This document shows positions 1-11,715 of a stretch of 64,000 nt of DNA, piece after piece. The stretch lies in NCBI GenBank assembly GCA_905147135.1, contig LR990049.1:5659428-5723427 (forward strand), written 5' to 3'. Every line of letters begins with the position of its first letter. The stretch's first letter is position 1. Below the pieces are notes generated by a model. The model ran no database searches, was not told where the DNA came from, and saw only the letters and a program-made list of their open reading frames with translations. This stretch comes from Blastobasis lacticolella. Taxonomy: Eukaryota > Arthropoda > Insecta > Lepidoptera > Blastobasidae. The position numbers and the translations under genes were made by a program.

Positions 1-586
1 TGCCACAACCTAAAACGAAGAAGAAGAACTATTTCATTGTCAATATACGCTTTCTGGTTCAGTAAAGTGGGGACATGTCGTGTACGGAAAACGGATGTCA
101 AACTTATTTATTAAAACATTCAATATTGTATCGTCGCGGTCGTCACTATAGTTGTACTTCTAATAATCGATTCCCAGTCTATAGACTCAAGGATTGCTTC
201 AAAACTAGCTTTGTTGGCGCGGCTAAACGCGCCCAGCCGCACGGTCTGCGCCGGCGACGCGCGACGGCGTGGCCGCCCGCGCCAGGCACAGCTGGTGCGC
301 GCTATGGTCGCTCAGCTGAGTATCCCCTAACTATTGCCTGACATAAATCTATTTGCTTGATTCAGTGGTCAACCGACGCGAGGGTTAGGGCTGATGTCGT
401 CGTCTGTCGGACCAAGACAGAGCGTAGCTAGCATCAGTTGATCATTCTCTCTGATGGAGTTACGTATGCTTATGAATTGGCCTTTGAATGAATTGGAAAT
501 TTGAAATAATTAACAATATTTGGCGTTAACCGCTCGCGCTATTAACCACCTATGGACAATGAGCAGCTTTCAAACTAAAGTTCTAC

Positions 587-592
587 AAAAAA
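587..592 (-). terminator. Pol III terminator of tRNA-Thr
   Basis: A run of six A on the plus strand is T6 on the minus strand. It starts 24 nt beyond the tRNA-Thr 3' end and is the first long T run there. Confidence 0.6.
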
Positions 593-615
593 GTATGAAG
601 TTGTATGAACAACTT

Positions 616-689
616 AGGCCCCGGCGAGATTCGAACTCACGATCTCCTGTTTACTAGACAGGCGCTTTAACCAACTAAGCCACGGCGCC
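616..689 (-). tRNA. tRNA-Thr (anticodon AGT)
   Basis: A 74-nt cloverleaf reads on the minus strand. The acceptor strands are GGCGCCG and CGGGGCC with discriminator T. The D stem is GCTT/AAGC. The anticodon arm is CCTGT-CTAGTAA-ACAGG, giving anticodon AGT (threonine). The T arm is GTGAG-TTCGAAT-CTCGC. There is no intron and CCA is not encoded, as expected for a nuclear eukaryotic tRNA. One oddity is a G-G mismatch at acceptor position 4:69, where a G-U pair would be ordinary. The A box and B box are both intact, and a T6 run lies 24 nt downstream. I judge it a real gene, although the mismatch leaves open a slightly decayed copy. Confidence 0.9.
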
Positions 690-1262
690 CCTGCACGGTG
701 AGCGAAAATCACACATCAAATGTTTACGCAGTAGTCACATTGTTATCTGATTTGTTTACTGTTCAAAGATAATGCTTATTAATCTAAACAGGCTGGGAAT
801 TAAAAAATTTAAATGGTGCTGTAAGTTACGTAAGTAGGTATATCTATAAAATAGGTATAGGTACTTATTTGAGTACCTAGGTATACCTAGGTACAACTTT
901 TCAAAACATTTAGTAGTAGGTAGGTTCGAGGTTCGAGGCGATGCAGCTTTCAATAGTTTTTACGTTTGGTACCTAAATGTATTCCTAGAATAAAGTACTA
1001 GGTACTAGATAGGTTCAGTATTTGCAAGGCCACTAAGTATTTTATTAGTCGATTGTAATAGTATTTTTGGAACAAACTGTAACACATATGTAGGTATAGA
1101 GAGACATTGAGAGTATTTCAGATGCGCGTGAGTTCCATTTCGCAATCTTTCCTACACAATTTTGAACTAAAGGCGCTTGCACGATGCACGTTATTTTTAG
1201 TGAGCGAGCAAATTTTAGAAAGTCGTATCTGCCGGCGGCATATTTTGACTATTTATTGAGAA

Positions 1263-1344
1263 GCAGTCGTGGCCGAGCGGTTAAGGCGTCTGACTAGAAA
1301 TCAGATTCCCTCTGGGAGCGTAGGTTCGAATCCTACCGACTGCG
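1263..1344 (+). tRNA. tRNA-Ser (anticodon AGA)
   Basis: An 82-nt class II tRNA with every helix intact. The acceptor strands GCAGTCG and CGACTGC pair over all 7 positions, with discriminator G. The D region is GCCGAGCGGTTAAGGC. The anticodon arm is TCTGA-CTAGAAA-TCAGA, giving AGA (serine). The long variable arm has a TCCC/GGGA stem, as serine tRNAs do. The T arm is GTAGG-TTCGAAT-CCTAC. There is no intron. A T4 run follows 14 nt downstream. It is divergent from the tRNA-Thr gene about 570 bp to the left, and both are transcribed by Pol III from internal boxes. Confidence 0.97.
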
Positions 1345-1357
1345 TAGCTTATTATAA

Positions 1358-1361
1358 TTTT
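1358..1361 (+). terminator. Pol III terminator of tRNA-Ser
   Basis: TTTT, 14 nt after the mature 3' end, the minimal Pol III stop signal. Confidence 0.6.
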
Positions 1362-2210
1362 GTTAAAATTCCCTTCACCCTGCAGCTGACAGAAATTGTA
1401 CAATGAATATCAAGCCTTGTCGTTCGAAAATCAAATGGGCCAACGTGGGTGCTGTTACAAACATTCTACTTGACATTCTAATAGGACATTTGGGCTTCGA
1501 ACAATTATTATTGGACCATTAATATTATTTAACAGCCGTTATCATTGCCTACACATAGATATCGAGAGCTGTTTCGCATTGCATGGGGAATACTCGAATA
1601 TTTTATTGCTTTTATCTGAATCGATGTCGTAGGTAATTCTCGTAAAAAACGGGCATTGTAGCGTTCGTCATGGTCCATTTTTTCCCTCGCCGGTGAAAAT
1701 ATGGGGTGGGGAGCACTAATGATGCGAAAGGGCGGATATTGTAAGGTATAGCGTCGGTTTTTGTGTACCCACGACTAATTAAGTAGGGTGTATTGGTGTA
1801 TTAGCGGTATAGGACTGTCAAAACTTAATTAGGCTGATTTTATGTGGGAGAAATGTGATGTGGGTGGGTGGGTAGGCGTCTGAAGGGATGTTGCTACGAT
1901 TTTAGCTACTTGTGCAACATTATAAAATTTAATTTTGGTTTTGGAGGGTTATGAAAATAAAATACCTAGGTAGTAGATATAATTATACATCCTCAGGTAC
2001 CTAATAATCGAAAAGGTTCTACGATTCCTAAAATATCACTCCGCTACACTCAAGGCAACACTCCATGTCATACATATACCTACCTTCTTAGTTATCTAAT
2101 CTAGGTACCTACACATGAGGGCATGCCTACCTCTCTGTGGAGTATACATATATCAAGGAGGCAGTCGAGTATTATATCCAACACAATTTGGGTTATAATA
2201 GTAATAATAA
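1362..2210. other. Unique AT-rich spacer, no gene seen
   Basis: No RNA gene, recognisable coding block or repeat family was seen here. The stretch carries several TAGGTACCT-type words. Confidence 0.5.
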
Positions 2211-2376
2211 TCTTGGCGTTAACGTCCCTGATGTGCTCTCGTGCACGAGGACCTGCGGTCCGCCTTGACCATGATCCAGGATTTGGCAGATCAGGTAATT
2301 ACAGTAGAGCGACTGCCATCTGACCTCCGTGACCCTGCTACCAGGGGAATATGACCAGATTGAATCACATCATCAA
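2211..2376 (-). mobile_element. SINE-B, 3' portion (head missing)
   Basis: This matches the body of the complete SINE-B copies at 25801-26128 and 39850-40189. Shared landmarks are TTGGCGTTAACGTC, GTGCTCTCGTGCACGAGG, CCATGATCCAGGATTTGGC, and GACTGCCATCTGACC. The tRNA-like head, expected on the right, is absent. The element is on the minus strand, with its ATT-rich tail (TAATAATAAT) at the left end. Confidence 0.75.
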
Positions 2377-3078
2377 CCCCAAATCCATGTCTCTTTATAA
2401 TTTCAAAATATTAACCAAAGCAGGCAAAAATTTGTAAAAAAACCTTAATAATTTTAATACATACATAATAATTTTTTTCATTTTTTATGTTAGTTAATTT
2501 CTATTTTTTTTTTATTGTACATATTTAGTGTTTATGTTAACTGTATCTTTTATTTATGCAATAAAGTGTTTTCCAAAGGAGTTATCCCCAATTACGAGCA
2601 GCTTATGAAAAGGCAATGTGCCGCGTGTGAAGATTTAAGACAGCCATATGGAAAGCCAAGTCTTATCCCATCCATACGTCAACCGCTCGTCTGCGGCGGC
2701 GCGGGCGCCAAGTCAACCGAAAGGGGGGTTTAAACCCGGATTAGGTTTAGCGGTTAGTCTCGTCCCACGTCGTTCGCTCGTCATCTTTCGGTGACTAAAA
2801 TAGAAAAGGATTGTTGGCAATATCAACTCGTTTCGGCTGTGGAAGTTTGTTGTGTAGGTTTGTACTAGGTTTGAGTAACCACGACTTCGACTCCGTAAAA
2901 TTCAGCTATGTTCTTTATTCGCGGGGATTACGCGTTTTTACGCATCTTTAACCGACTTCAAAAAATAAAAGCTATACGATGAACTATACAACTGATACTA
3001 CCTACTATATTATGATGAACCATTTTGATGTACCTTTGTCCACCGATACTTCCCTATTTTGAAATATCTTTTTTTGTT

Positions 3079-3768
3079 ATCGTACTCTCGAGAGGTGAAA
3101 TAGTAGTTTATGCAACTGTCATATAAAAGGGGATATTAAAACATGAGTGTCTGTTGATGATAGATGATGATGTGAGATGATAATAGTTTGACACGAGTGT
3201 TTTAATACTTAATTTAAGAAAATAAATAAAGTTATATTATTATTATTATTATTAATTATATGCAGTTGCATACACTACTTTATCTACACTCATATTTTTA
3301 TGTTAAAATATCGTACCTATAATTTTCTCAACTTTTCTGGAATTACTTCCGAGTTGCTGAGTAGCTGCGAGTCAGTTCTGTTGTATCTACGCGTCGAGGA
3401 TATCAAGCGGCGGGAAAATCACTTCACTACTTTCACATTTATCTATTTATTTGCCAGCCACTTTGTGTGTAATTATTTGCCCACTAAACAGAATATTTTT
3501 TGTAATTGTTGTAATTTGTGTTTGTGAATGCTTTTTTTTATTAAAGCAAATAAATAGATAAATGTGAAAGTAGTAAAGTGAATTTCCCGCCGCTTGATAT
3601 CCTCGACGAGTAGATACAACAGAACTGACTTGCAGCTTACTTCCAGCAAAGTTGAGAAAATTACAGGTACAATATTTTAACATAAAAATATGAGTGTAGA
3701 TAAAGTAGTGTATGCAACTGCATATAATTAGGCATTATATGACAGTTTCATAAACTACTATTACGATA
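3079..3768. repeat. Nested foldback element
   Basis: Three inverted repeats sit inside one another. The outer arms, 3101-3126 and 3735-3760, match at 25 of 26 bases. The match continues outward to ATCGTA on the left and TACGAT on the right after a 14-nt insertion in the left arm. A second hairpin (3133-3150 with 3192-3209) lies just inside the left outer arm, with a GATGATGA-rich loop. The 478-bp palindrome at 3253-3730 fills the rest. No transposase and no clear target duplication was found. It is probably a foldback or MITE carrying a second MITE. Confidence 0.6.
3253..3730. repeat. 478-bp palindrome (arms ~200 and 185 bp)
   Basis: The left arm 3253-3454 and right arm 3546-3730 are inverted copies around a 91-bp loop. 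The ends are TAATTATATGCAGTTGCATA and its complement. The left arm is about 16 bp longer because of an insertion near 3355-3375, and otherwise the arms differ at scattered positions. Mirror-image short open frames on both strands, each beginning MLKY, are only a consequence of the palindrome. A transcript would fold into a hairpin of nearly 200 bp. Confidence 0.85.
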
Positions 3769-4018
3769 CAGCTGTAATGAAATTAGTATGGGAAATGCTG
3801 TATCGAAAAGTATTTTTTTTTAATTTATAGACCGGTGCGAAAAAAGTGTAACCTTAAACGACTGTTTTCGAAAATGTAAAATTGGAACATTACGCTATGA
3901 GTGTAGATAAAGTGTATTTCATACTAAAGCAACTTTTATGTCTCGTGCCTTTAAATCATCATCGTCATCACTCGCAGCAAATATAACATTGCTTACATAC
4001 ATAATGTGTTATCTTAAC

Positions 4019-4220
4019 ATAGTATAACACAAAGTCGCTTCCCGCCGTCTGTATCTACATGCGTAGGAAGGTACGCTTAGATCTTTTACATAGGTAAACT
4101 ACGCAGCAGATTTTAATGCGGTTTTCAACAATAAGTAGAGTGATTCTAGAGGACGGTTTATAGGCAAAAAAAAGGGTAGGTAGGGGTAAAGTGTACGAGA
4201 ACGAATTCGCGCCGGGTCCA
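4019..4220 (+). mobile_element. Rep-H dispersed repeat
   Basis: Runs from AGTATAACACAAAGTCGCTT to TTCGCGCCGGGTCC. Internal landmarks shared with the copies at 49870 and 55681 are CCCGCCGTCTGT, TTTTAATGCGGTTTTCAAC, AGAGTGATTC, and GGGTAAAGT. It has no coding capacity. It belongs to a class of short repeat common in insects and is probably a non-autonomous DNA element, but its class cannot be decided from these copies. Confidence 0.7.
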
Positions 4221-5841
4221 GTAGTTAACACTATAATATAAGTATTTTATTGAGATAGGATAATTCATTGATAAATTATACAGAATATACCAACTTAAAG
4301 CTACAGTGATATTTACTAATTAAATAAACTACACAAATAAATTTACTTCGCTCACCTACTTGTTGAACACATAACTAGTTCTGGTGTATCTCTGTAGCGC
4401 ACTCTTGAGTGGACGCGGTAGAAATAATACTTACTTAGCTACTTGTTTTTTTTATTTTTTTTACTTTACTTACTTAGCTACAAACATAAAGAACTTAAAT
4501 AGAAAAAATAAAACTGCAATAGGTGACGACGACGGTGGTCGCTTTTCATCAGATGGTCCGTCCCTCAGTGAGCACCAAAACCCACATTTTTGGCACATCA
4601 AAATATCACCACCGTTACTCGTATCGTATGAGTTAGCACATTCCGAGATCTTGATATTCCTTTATGGGCCCTTGAAACTCGTTATTTCCAAGCATGAGGA
4701 AATGTCCGCGTGGAGTCCGCCGGTGGAGTTTGCGGGGACTGTAATTACTGATCGAGTCTTTGTGGTGAGATAGGGCATGATGCCTGCGGAGGGTGTGGCC
4801 GCCGCGGAGCGAACAGTCTGTAGACGAGACATCACCGCTAGGTAAGAATTTGAAGAAGTTACTGAGGCTACAAATTGAAGAGACGAAAAATTTGTATTGT
4901 ACATGTACCTAAGGGGGCAGGCCGCTTTGCAAGCATTCGTTGAGATGTTTGAACTTAAAAAAAATCAGTCCATACTGACTTGTCTTATTTGGTTATGGAA
5001 ATTATGTATTTAAATGGTTAATTTGCAGCAGTATTCGTTGAAATTCACATTCTATGTGTTTCTTATATATTTCAAGACATCTATACTCACCTATTTTCTT
5101 TACCCATTTCTTTGACGTTAAATTATTTACTACCCTCATTGATTACCCAAATTTTGGGCGAAGCAGATTGAGAATTACATTGTGTTGACGGTTGTATTAT
5201 TATTTAATAATATTGATATTTGTTGGCATTAATTTTATTTTATAATCTATACTCAATGTACGTAGTGTGATTAATACGGCAAGTCGTGATTTTTGGTATT
5301 GTTTGTTCACCTAATAAGACAAGTTAGTCTAGACAGATCATACAAAAATCACCAGAACGTTCGGTTCCTGAATATTTTGCGCGAGCTTGCGACACGCGAG
5401 CAAAATATAACTCATCTAACGCTTTTTATAAAAGAATCCTTTCAGTGAGTACCTAGGTACCTATCTTGAACTCAAATTCGAAAAGCAACCATGGATCATG
5501 TCAATGCATGACTCTTGAAGAAGGCGGCGTCGATGAGAATTCGCTCTGTGTTTATAATTCTGTTGCCAATGAAGCTGATAACCAGTGGCTTAAGGAACAC
5601 ATTGTTTGAAGGGAGTTTGTTTTGGTATTAAATTGGCGGGGGATGCAATCGCAGTTACTTTATTAGGCAATCTTTAATTACATTAGGTTGATACTTACGT
5701 TGAATGTGTTTTAGTTCTTACCACTATAAATCTATGTTCCTTTCTACTTCCTTCAGCGCTGAATATGGCACAAACTTGAAGACAGTGCGAGGGTCCCGGG
5801 ACATAACATAGGTAGAAACAGAGAATCGGACATCATACTAT
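4221..5841. other. Unique spacer, no gene seen
   Basis: AT-rich sequence with a slightly GC-richer block at 4515-4830. The open frames there, at 4384-4773 on plus and 4662-4904 on minus, overlap each other and contain no domain I recognise. Confidence 0.45.
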
Positions 5842-5849
5842 CCTATTAC

Positions 5850-6221
5850 TAGAGGTGCGCGGATCCGTTATATTCAACGTAATGTTATGCTATTAAAAAA
5901 TATTATGTTATTTTTAACGTTTTTCAGTTTGTATTATTATTTACAGTTAATTCAGTACCTTGGTGAACAAAATCGTATATAAAAATGTATTATTAATCAA
6001 TATATTTGCGTTACCACGTACAAACATTAGTTTTGCGACTTTCGACGACATTAATCGCATAGATAACAGAATATAACAGAAAAAATAACACAACAATATT
6101 ATGGTTATCTTGTGTTATAATATATTAGTAGCAGAAAATATTATGTATTAACATTAGGTGTTATAATTATATTTTTATACCGTTATAATATATCCGTTAT
6201 CTAATATAACGAACACCTCTA
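5850..6221. mobile_element. hAT-type MITE, complete, with 8-bp TSD
   Basis: A 372-bp AT-rich element begins TAGAGGTG and ends CACCTCTA. The termini extend as imperfect inverted repeats that share CGTTATATT. It is flanked by a perfect 8-bp duplication, CCTATTAC, at 5842-5849 and 6222-6229. An 8-bp target duplication together with a TAGAGGTG terminus is the hallmark of hAT transposons. There is no coding capacity, so it would have been moved in trans. Confidence 0.92.
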
Positions 6222-6229
6222 CCTATTAC

Positions 6230-9083
6230 ATATCAATCGCTTATGGGTCCAACAGCCATTTGCTGGACTTGAGCGTGCTTCTAGACTACCTAAGTATATA
6301 CTTAGGTCTTTTATCCTGTGCAAGGGGTAGTAGTGCTTTTTGTTTAATGACACATTGAACCTTATTCCTGAAGGAAGGATATGAGGAACACTTATACATT
6401 TTTTGAATGACTAGCTTTCGTCCGCGACTTTGTCCACGTAAAATATAGTTATTCGTTTCGGATCAGTTCCCGCGGCACCACATTGTTGTTTGGTATAAAT
6501 TATGTGCCTATGTGTTTGTGCTTGTGTATTTTGGATTACCCACGGGCCTATTAGCTATATTACTGGAAAATTTCATTAAATGTCGTTTAGAAGTTTTTGC
6601 AAGGAGTAACAAACATCAATTCGAACAACCAGCCTTTCAAACTTTCGTATTTAAAACATTAGTAACATATGATTTAGGAATAAAAATATATATTTAGTGT
6701 TGGTTTTGCCATTTACTAGATCAGGGTTTATCTAAAACATGTAGGTTTAAAATACTTCCAAAATTAGATATAACACGCCTTTCATTAGTTTTCCTACCTC
6801 GCTCCAACTCAAAAACAATACGCTCTTGCTATCTCTAACGAAAATCAGTAGTCCCTATTGTCGAAGGGTAGGTCCATCGATAGGGGGCTGGAAGAAATCC
6901 CCGTCCCCAGGGTGCGAAGGCCCGCACCCTCCAAGATCGCTTTGTACGATAGATATTGGAATTAAAAAGGAATCCAGAGTGACGGGGAAAGCCACGTGAC
7001 GCTAACTTCATTTTTGTTGAGAAAATTCTTTTGTTCGGAACTACATAGGTGCAGTTTTTTTATTTTGGTAAAATCAAGAGTAGCGAGGGATCAATGAATA
7101 TCCTATATTCATTTATCTATAAACCTAATATTTCTGCGAAAGTAACCACTGTCAATCTCAAGGGTACATTTTTACGCAAAATCGCTAAGTAGATTTGAAT
7201 GGGAAGGACATAGGTAGATATGGTAATTTGGAAAGGACGTACGCTACTTTTGAAACCGGATTTCACGCGAACGAAGTCTTGGTATTATAAACTAGCGGTC
7301 AGTCCCGGCTTCGGACGGGTGTTCTCAAGCAGTATATACCTCCCAGAAGAAATTTTCTAAATTACATCGTAAATCGCATCAAATTCCATTGCGTTGAAGA
7401 CGCGGAAATTTGTTTGAAAGTTTGGGTTTCACGCAAAACCACTGAACGGAATTTGATGTTTTATTTAAGTGTGGTAACTTACGTCCCTGTATAACAAATA
7501 GTACCTAGCTGCTATAATATAGGTACCCCATATTACGTAGTTCTTCTCTTCATCACCTACCTCTACCTAAGACCTCCTATAGTAGTACCTCTATTTAAGA
7601 ATATTATCCAGAAAATGTCCTCAAGTCGCACATCAGGCATTCAAAATTGCCTCGGCCGTCACCTGACGCACCGAGGAATTTCTCATTTGGAGGCCGGATG
7701 AAAAAAGCCGTTTTATCTCCCCAGTTTTCTTTAATTCAATTTAAAACAGCCTACAAAAGTACGTGCCATGGTGACATTATGACAAAATGGCTAATTATTA
7801 CGACTAGATACCTGCTTACCGAAGTAATTCTTAATATTTATGATGTAATGTAATTAACTAGGTACATGCACGCTACATATAAATAAATAATTAAATAACA
7901 CGCTGAATAAATAAATATAAGAACATTTTGGGAATCGAATTGTAGTATATAGGTACGAGTGGGTACTAGGTTAGGTAGTTTAAATAGATTACCTTGTATA
8001 ATATATTTAACACGTAAGAGAATTAAAATAAATAAAGTTTGCAATGTACAATGTTTATATTGCACAATAAATCTTGTTTAAAACATTATTCGACAACTGA
8101 AAATAATTGCTTGTAACGTAATATTATACAATATTTCTGCTGGCCGTGAGTCTTATCTAATAGGTACCCAAGAAATCCCTTGACAATTTCAAAGAATTCC
8201 TCCCACGCAACCGACGCACATGTACGGAATACTCTAGGTGTATGAAATGAAGAATAAGTGAACCGGGTAAAAATATTTCAGAAGCTAGGGAGTTAATTCT
8301 TAATAAATGTTTAAAATTATTGCTAAATTTTAGACATAAAAAAAATCTGCGAATTGGTAGACCTCCATTATTTAAAAGAATTAGACAATAAACTGAAATT
8401 GCTGTCGCAGGCTCACACCTTAGCATTGAAATAAATAAGTAATTATTCTGTCATAGCTAGATTCGGTGTATATTGGACTGAATAGTATAGTACCTAAATA
8501 GATACCCGCATTTTTCTAGGACTATGGGTATAAAATTCAGCGCCCATCGTTCGACTTCCGATTAAACTTTAGATTCCTCAATCTAGGTCCTTAGGCTACT
8601 GCGCGCGGCGCCGCGGCGTGTCGGGTAGAAAATCAAAAGGTTTCAAAAATCAACCGCGCTGCGGTACGGCGCTAGTCAACAACTTTTATTTTACGACACG
8701 AAAATGATTTGCCTCCGGAGTTTGATAAATCAGACAGATTGCTTTAATCACCTACCTATTGTCTCATCAGCTGGTGTGAAAAGTAAAGTAGATATTCGCC
8801 TCTGAGATAAAGCTGTCTTAGATTTGGGCGGCTTGAATTCCTTGTTTTATTCTGCGACTCTAAACTCCCTCGCTTCTACTACTTCGCTACGTTCCTACAA
8901 TCCGCTGCTGACGGAAGACATGACTTTATCCTCTTGGTCTCTACTATTAAATACCAGGAACAGTGGTTCCTTGCCATTACACCCGCTCGCTCGCATGCCT
9001 ACTTCTATCATACGGGTGCTGCCTTGGTGGAATGACTCTTGTTGTAGTTTTAGGTGGTTTTCCTTAATATAGTAATATTTTAT
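6230..9083. other. Spacer with short repeat scraps, no gene seen
   Basis: Holds a scrap starting CTAGCTTTCGTCCGCGACTT (about 6411) and another with ACTAGCGGTCAGTCCCGGCT near 7291-7320. Both look like ends of widespread insect repeats. A block at 6880-6980 has a perfect 8-bp hairpin, AGGGTGCG/CGCACCCT at 6909-6930, next to GGCTGGAAGAAATCCCC. A small GC-rich patch lies at 8595-8680. No recognisable coding block was seen. Confidence 0.45.
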
Positions 9084-9160
9084 GTCGGGCGGAGTCCGGC
9101 TCCGCTTGGCATTGTCGGGCACTGACCGGCTCTGTTCGGTATTGTCGGACACAGTCCGGC
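9084..9160. repeat. 30-bp GC-rich minisatellite, ~2.6 units
   Basis: Units start at 9084, 9114 and 9144, each beginning GTCGG and containing CCGGCTC(C/T)G or a close variant. A more degenerate GTCGGCG stretch continues to about 9190. The flanks are AT-rich, so the base composition changes sharply. Confidence 0.7.
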
Positions 9161-10611
9161 GTTGTCGGCGTGGAGTGGGTGTGTTCCGGCCCTGGGGGCG
9201 GCCGATATGTCATTGTGTTGCTATTGAAAGAGATATTTAATGTCCTACTCAAAAAAGAAACTTTGATTCAGAAGTGAATTTGAAAAAAATAAAAGAAGAA
9301 ATCTTGGCGGTATAAATAACCTTTCCCATAACGATTGTCACGGTACTTGCCACGTGAGCTCGCGGGAGAAATCCAGCGTCAGGATTCCACCATTAATGAG
9401 CTTCGAGGTGTCATTGGCAGCCGCCATGATGGATTGCACGCAACCGATATCAGGTGCGCAGCCGCGATCAATCATGCTCACTTTTAATCAATTTACTTGG
9501 CCATCCATGAAATTGTAAAAGATTTATTGCTTGAATGATTCCAATGGCGGATGACGCGATTAGCGGTGTTTATTTGGATCTCTGTTATTATGCAGATTAG
9601 GTATTTTGTCATCAATGGAATTCGTTAGAAGATGTTTAAATGCGCCATCATCATTTTATAGTCCATTTCCACAATTTTTCATAGCGTGGCTTAAAAGAAC
9701 TATCTATAGAACAGCGCTCTTCCTCAGTTAGATTTTTCAGAGACATTTAGGTACCTACTTATAACTACGTCTTCGAGATAAGAGCGAACATGTATTTTCT
9801 GTCTGGGTAAAAGTGAACTGAGCATCATCGTCAATTCTAATCGGTTAAAGATATTGCCCGATTTTGCAGACAGATTTATACAATCTACTACTTAGTTTGT
9901 TTAGGGAACGTAAAAATGATTTCGGTTAAGAATCGCCTCTCGAAGATTAAACGAATGAAAGTATTGATAATTGGATGTCAATTTGTCACTACTTTAGGCA
10001 AAAACTTCTGTACATAATTTTGCTAAATCTATTTTTGTAATTTATGCCGAAATTCAATGTAGGTAGTGCTTGCGGGAATGGGCCCGGAATATATTATCAG
10101 AATTTTACGCTTATAAAGTACTTTTCTAGTAAGTACCTACTCATCCAAATACACAGTTATGTACCAGCATTTTGCATTACCTATTTATTCAAAAACTTGT
10201 GAAGTATTGGTTGATTACCTCAGGGAGACTGTGAGACGTCACAGTACAGCCAACGCACGCCGGGTCTACGATCAACCCCCGGCTTTACATTTTGAAGGCG
10301 ACTAATTTTCGTAACCTTTGAATAATCCTTAAAGATTATGGGGTAGCAGCCTAGCAGCACGTGTGAGGATTTCATCTTGAAATGTAAAATAGGCAAATAA
10401 GTATGAATATTTATTTTGTTTTGAATATCGCCCGTTAAAGTTAAAGCCCTTATAGACGATAACTCGGGGCGCTTACACCTACTCAGTAATGCAAGGAATT
10501 ATTTTTGTCCCTGAATTGTGAATGTTAGTGAATACGGGCGATAGTCTTACTCACATATCGTTTGTATACAAGAAATTCTTTATTAATACCTATTTATTAA
10601 CATTTAGTAAT
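9161..10611. other. Unique spacer with enhancer-like composition
   Basis: No gene was seen. The part at 9390-9600 mixes GC-richer words (GGCAGCCGCCATGATGG) with TTTATTG and TTTAATC homeodomain-like words. That is typical of conserved noncoding DNA, but comparison with relatives would be needed to show it. Confidence 0.35.
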
Positions 10612-10715
10612 CATTATTATCATCCGAGCGGTCAATCCCGGTTTCTGCCATGGTCGTCTTTCCAGCTCATTCTCCTTTATTTCGCCCGGTCTTGGACAAG
10701 TCTTAAGCCATTAGG
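10612..10715 (-). mobile_element. LINE-P tail, truncated and decayed
   Basis: On the minus strand this aligns with the LINE-P 3' coding ends at 33482-33665 and 54222-54347: AAGACCGGGCGAA, GAGCTGGAAAG, GGCAGAAACCGGGAT, then a GATGATAATAATGA tail. The reading frame is broken. It is a dead 5'-truncated copy of a non-LTR retrotransposon. Confidence 0.7.
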
Positions 10716-11015
10716 TAGATACTTATTGTGTGTATTGTCTGGTATTGTTCTAGATAAAGTTACAGCTACAAATTATCGAATCATTGTCACTGTAGCTAAG
10801 CCATAACTTTCTTAAGATATACCCAAAAAATAAATATATTATAACTGTACTTATTCATTAAATATAAACAACTTGAAACTTCGTCAAAGTACGGGCCGAC
10901 CCAGTTCGCTTCGCGGCCAATCACGAAAACTCGTGCCTTGAGTGATTGAAACTGAAAAGTTATCGACCCACCGGCGCCTGAAGACAGGAAAAACATCTTT
11001 TGTTCACAGTAATAT

Positions 11016-11040
11016 CGAGAGTGTGCTGTCGACACTCTCG
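11016..11040. repeat. Perfect 9-bp hairpin
   Basis: CGAGAGTGT (11016-11024) and ACACTCTCG (11032-11040) pair around a 7-nt loop. No T run follows closely, and no function can be assigned. Confidence 0.5.
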
Positions 11041-11338
11041 TTTTGGCTTGGCACACCCAGAGTGGAACGGAGGGTGTCTCTCGTCGCCTCATTACGCTAA
11101 ATGCTACGGCCCCCACGAATAGTTCGATAATATCTGCCTTTTGACTTGACATTCCTGAGGTATATTTCCGATTTGGTCTCTTCGGGAATGGTGCGGTTTT
11201 CTGGGGTTTTTTTCTAAAGGGGGTTGAGGCTAGTCGGGTATGTAGTAATTGATTTTGGTATAGAATAAGTTATACGAGTCATGATGACACGCCAATATGC
11301 ATTGGGTCCATAGTCGAAAGATTTCTTTCTGTCACAAA

Positions 11339-11648
11339 TTTTAATCTAATAAAATCTTCGAAACCATAGCGATTCCGATAAAATATTGTAGAAAGTATTG
11401 TAGAACGTAAACTAAAATAATTTTTCAATCTTTTTAAAGTTAATAATTAAATTATTGGCTAAGTTAGGCTTCTACAAAAAAAATTATAATATGATATATT
11501 ACTCTAAAAAAAATCTGCCCATTATTTTTAAATAATGGTTTATTTATGGTTTCGAAGATTTTATTGGATTAAAATTAATTAATTAAATTATTTAAAGGAT
11601 TTATCCTTTTTCACGTCCAATACAAACAAATCTTTCTACAATATTTTA
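11339..11648. repeat. Interleaved inverted repeats (A-B ... A'-B')
   Basis: A (11339-11368) and A' (11545-11574) are 30-bp inverted copies with one mismatch. B (11379-11395) and B' (11632-11648) are a 17-bp perfect inverted pair. A normal terminal inverted repeat would give the order B'-A', but here it is A'-B'. The word CGAAACCATAGCG or a close variant occurs next to both, so the right-hand side appears duplicated or rearranged. Confidence 0.65.
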
Positions 11649-11715
11649 CCTGAATCTTTCGCTGTGGTTTCGAGCAGTTTCTAGGATTAGGTAACGTACA
11701 TATTATGTTTCTTCG

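Noticed and set aside
3300..3683. Paired open frames on both strands starting MLKY
   Set aside because: They are mirror images produced by the palindrome, not two genes.
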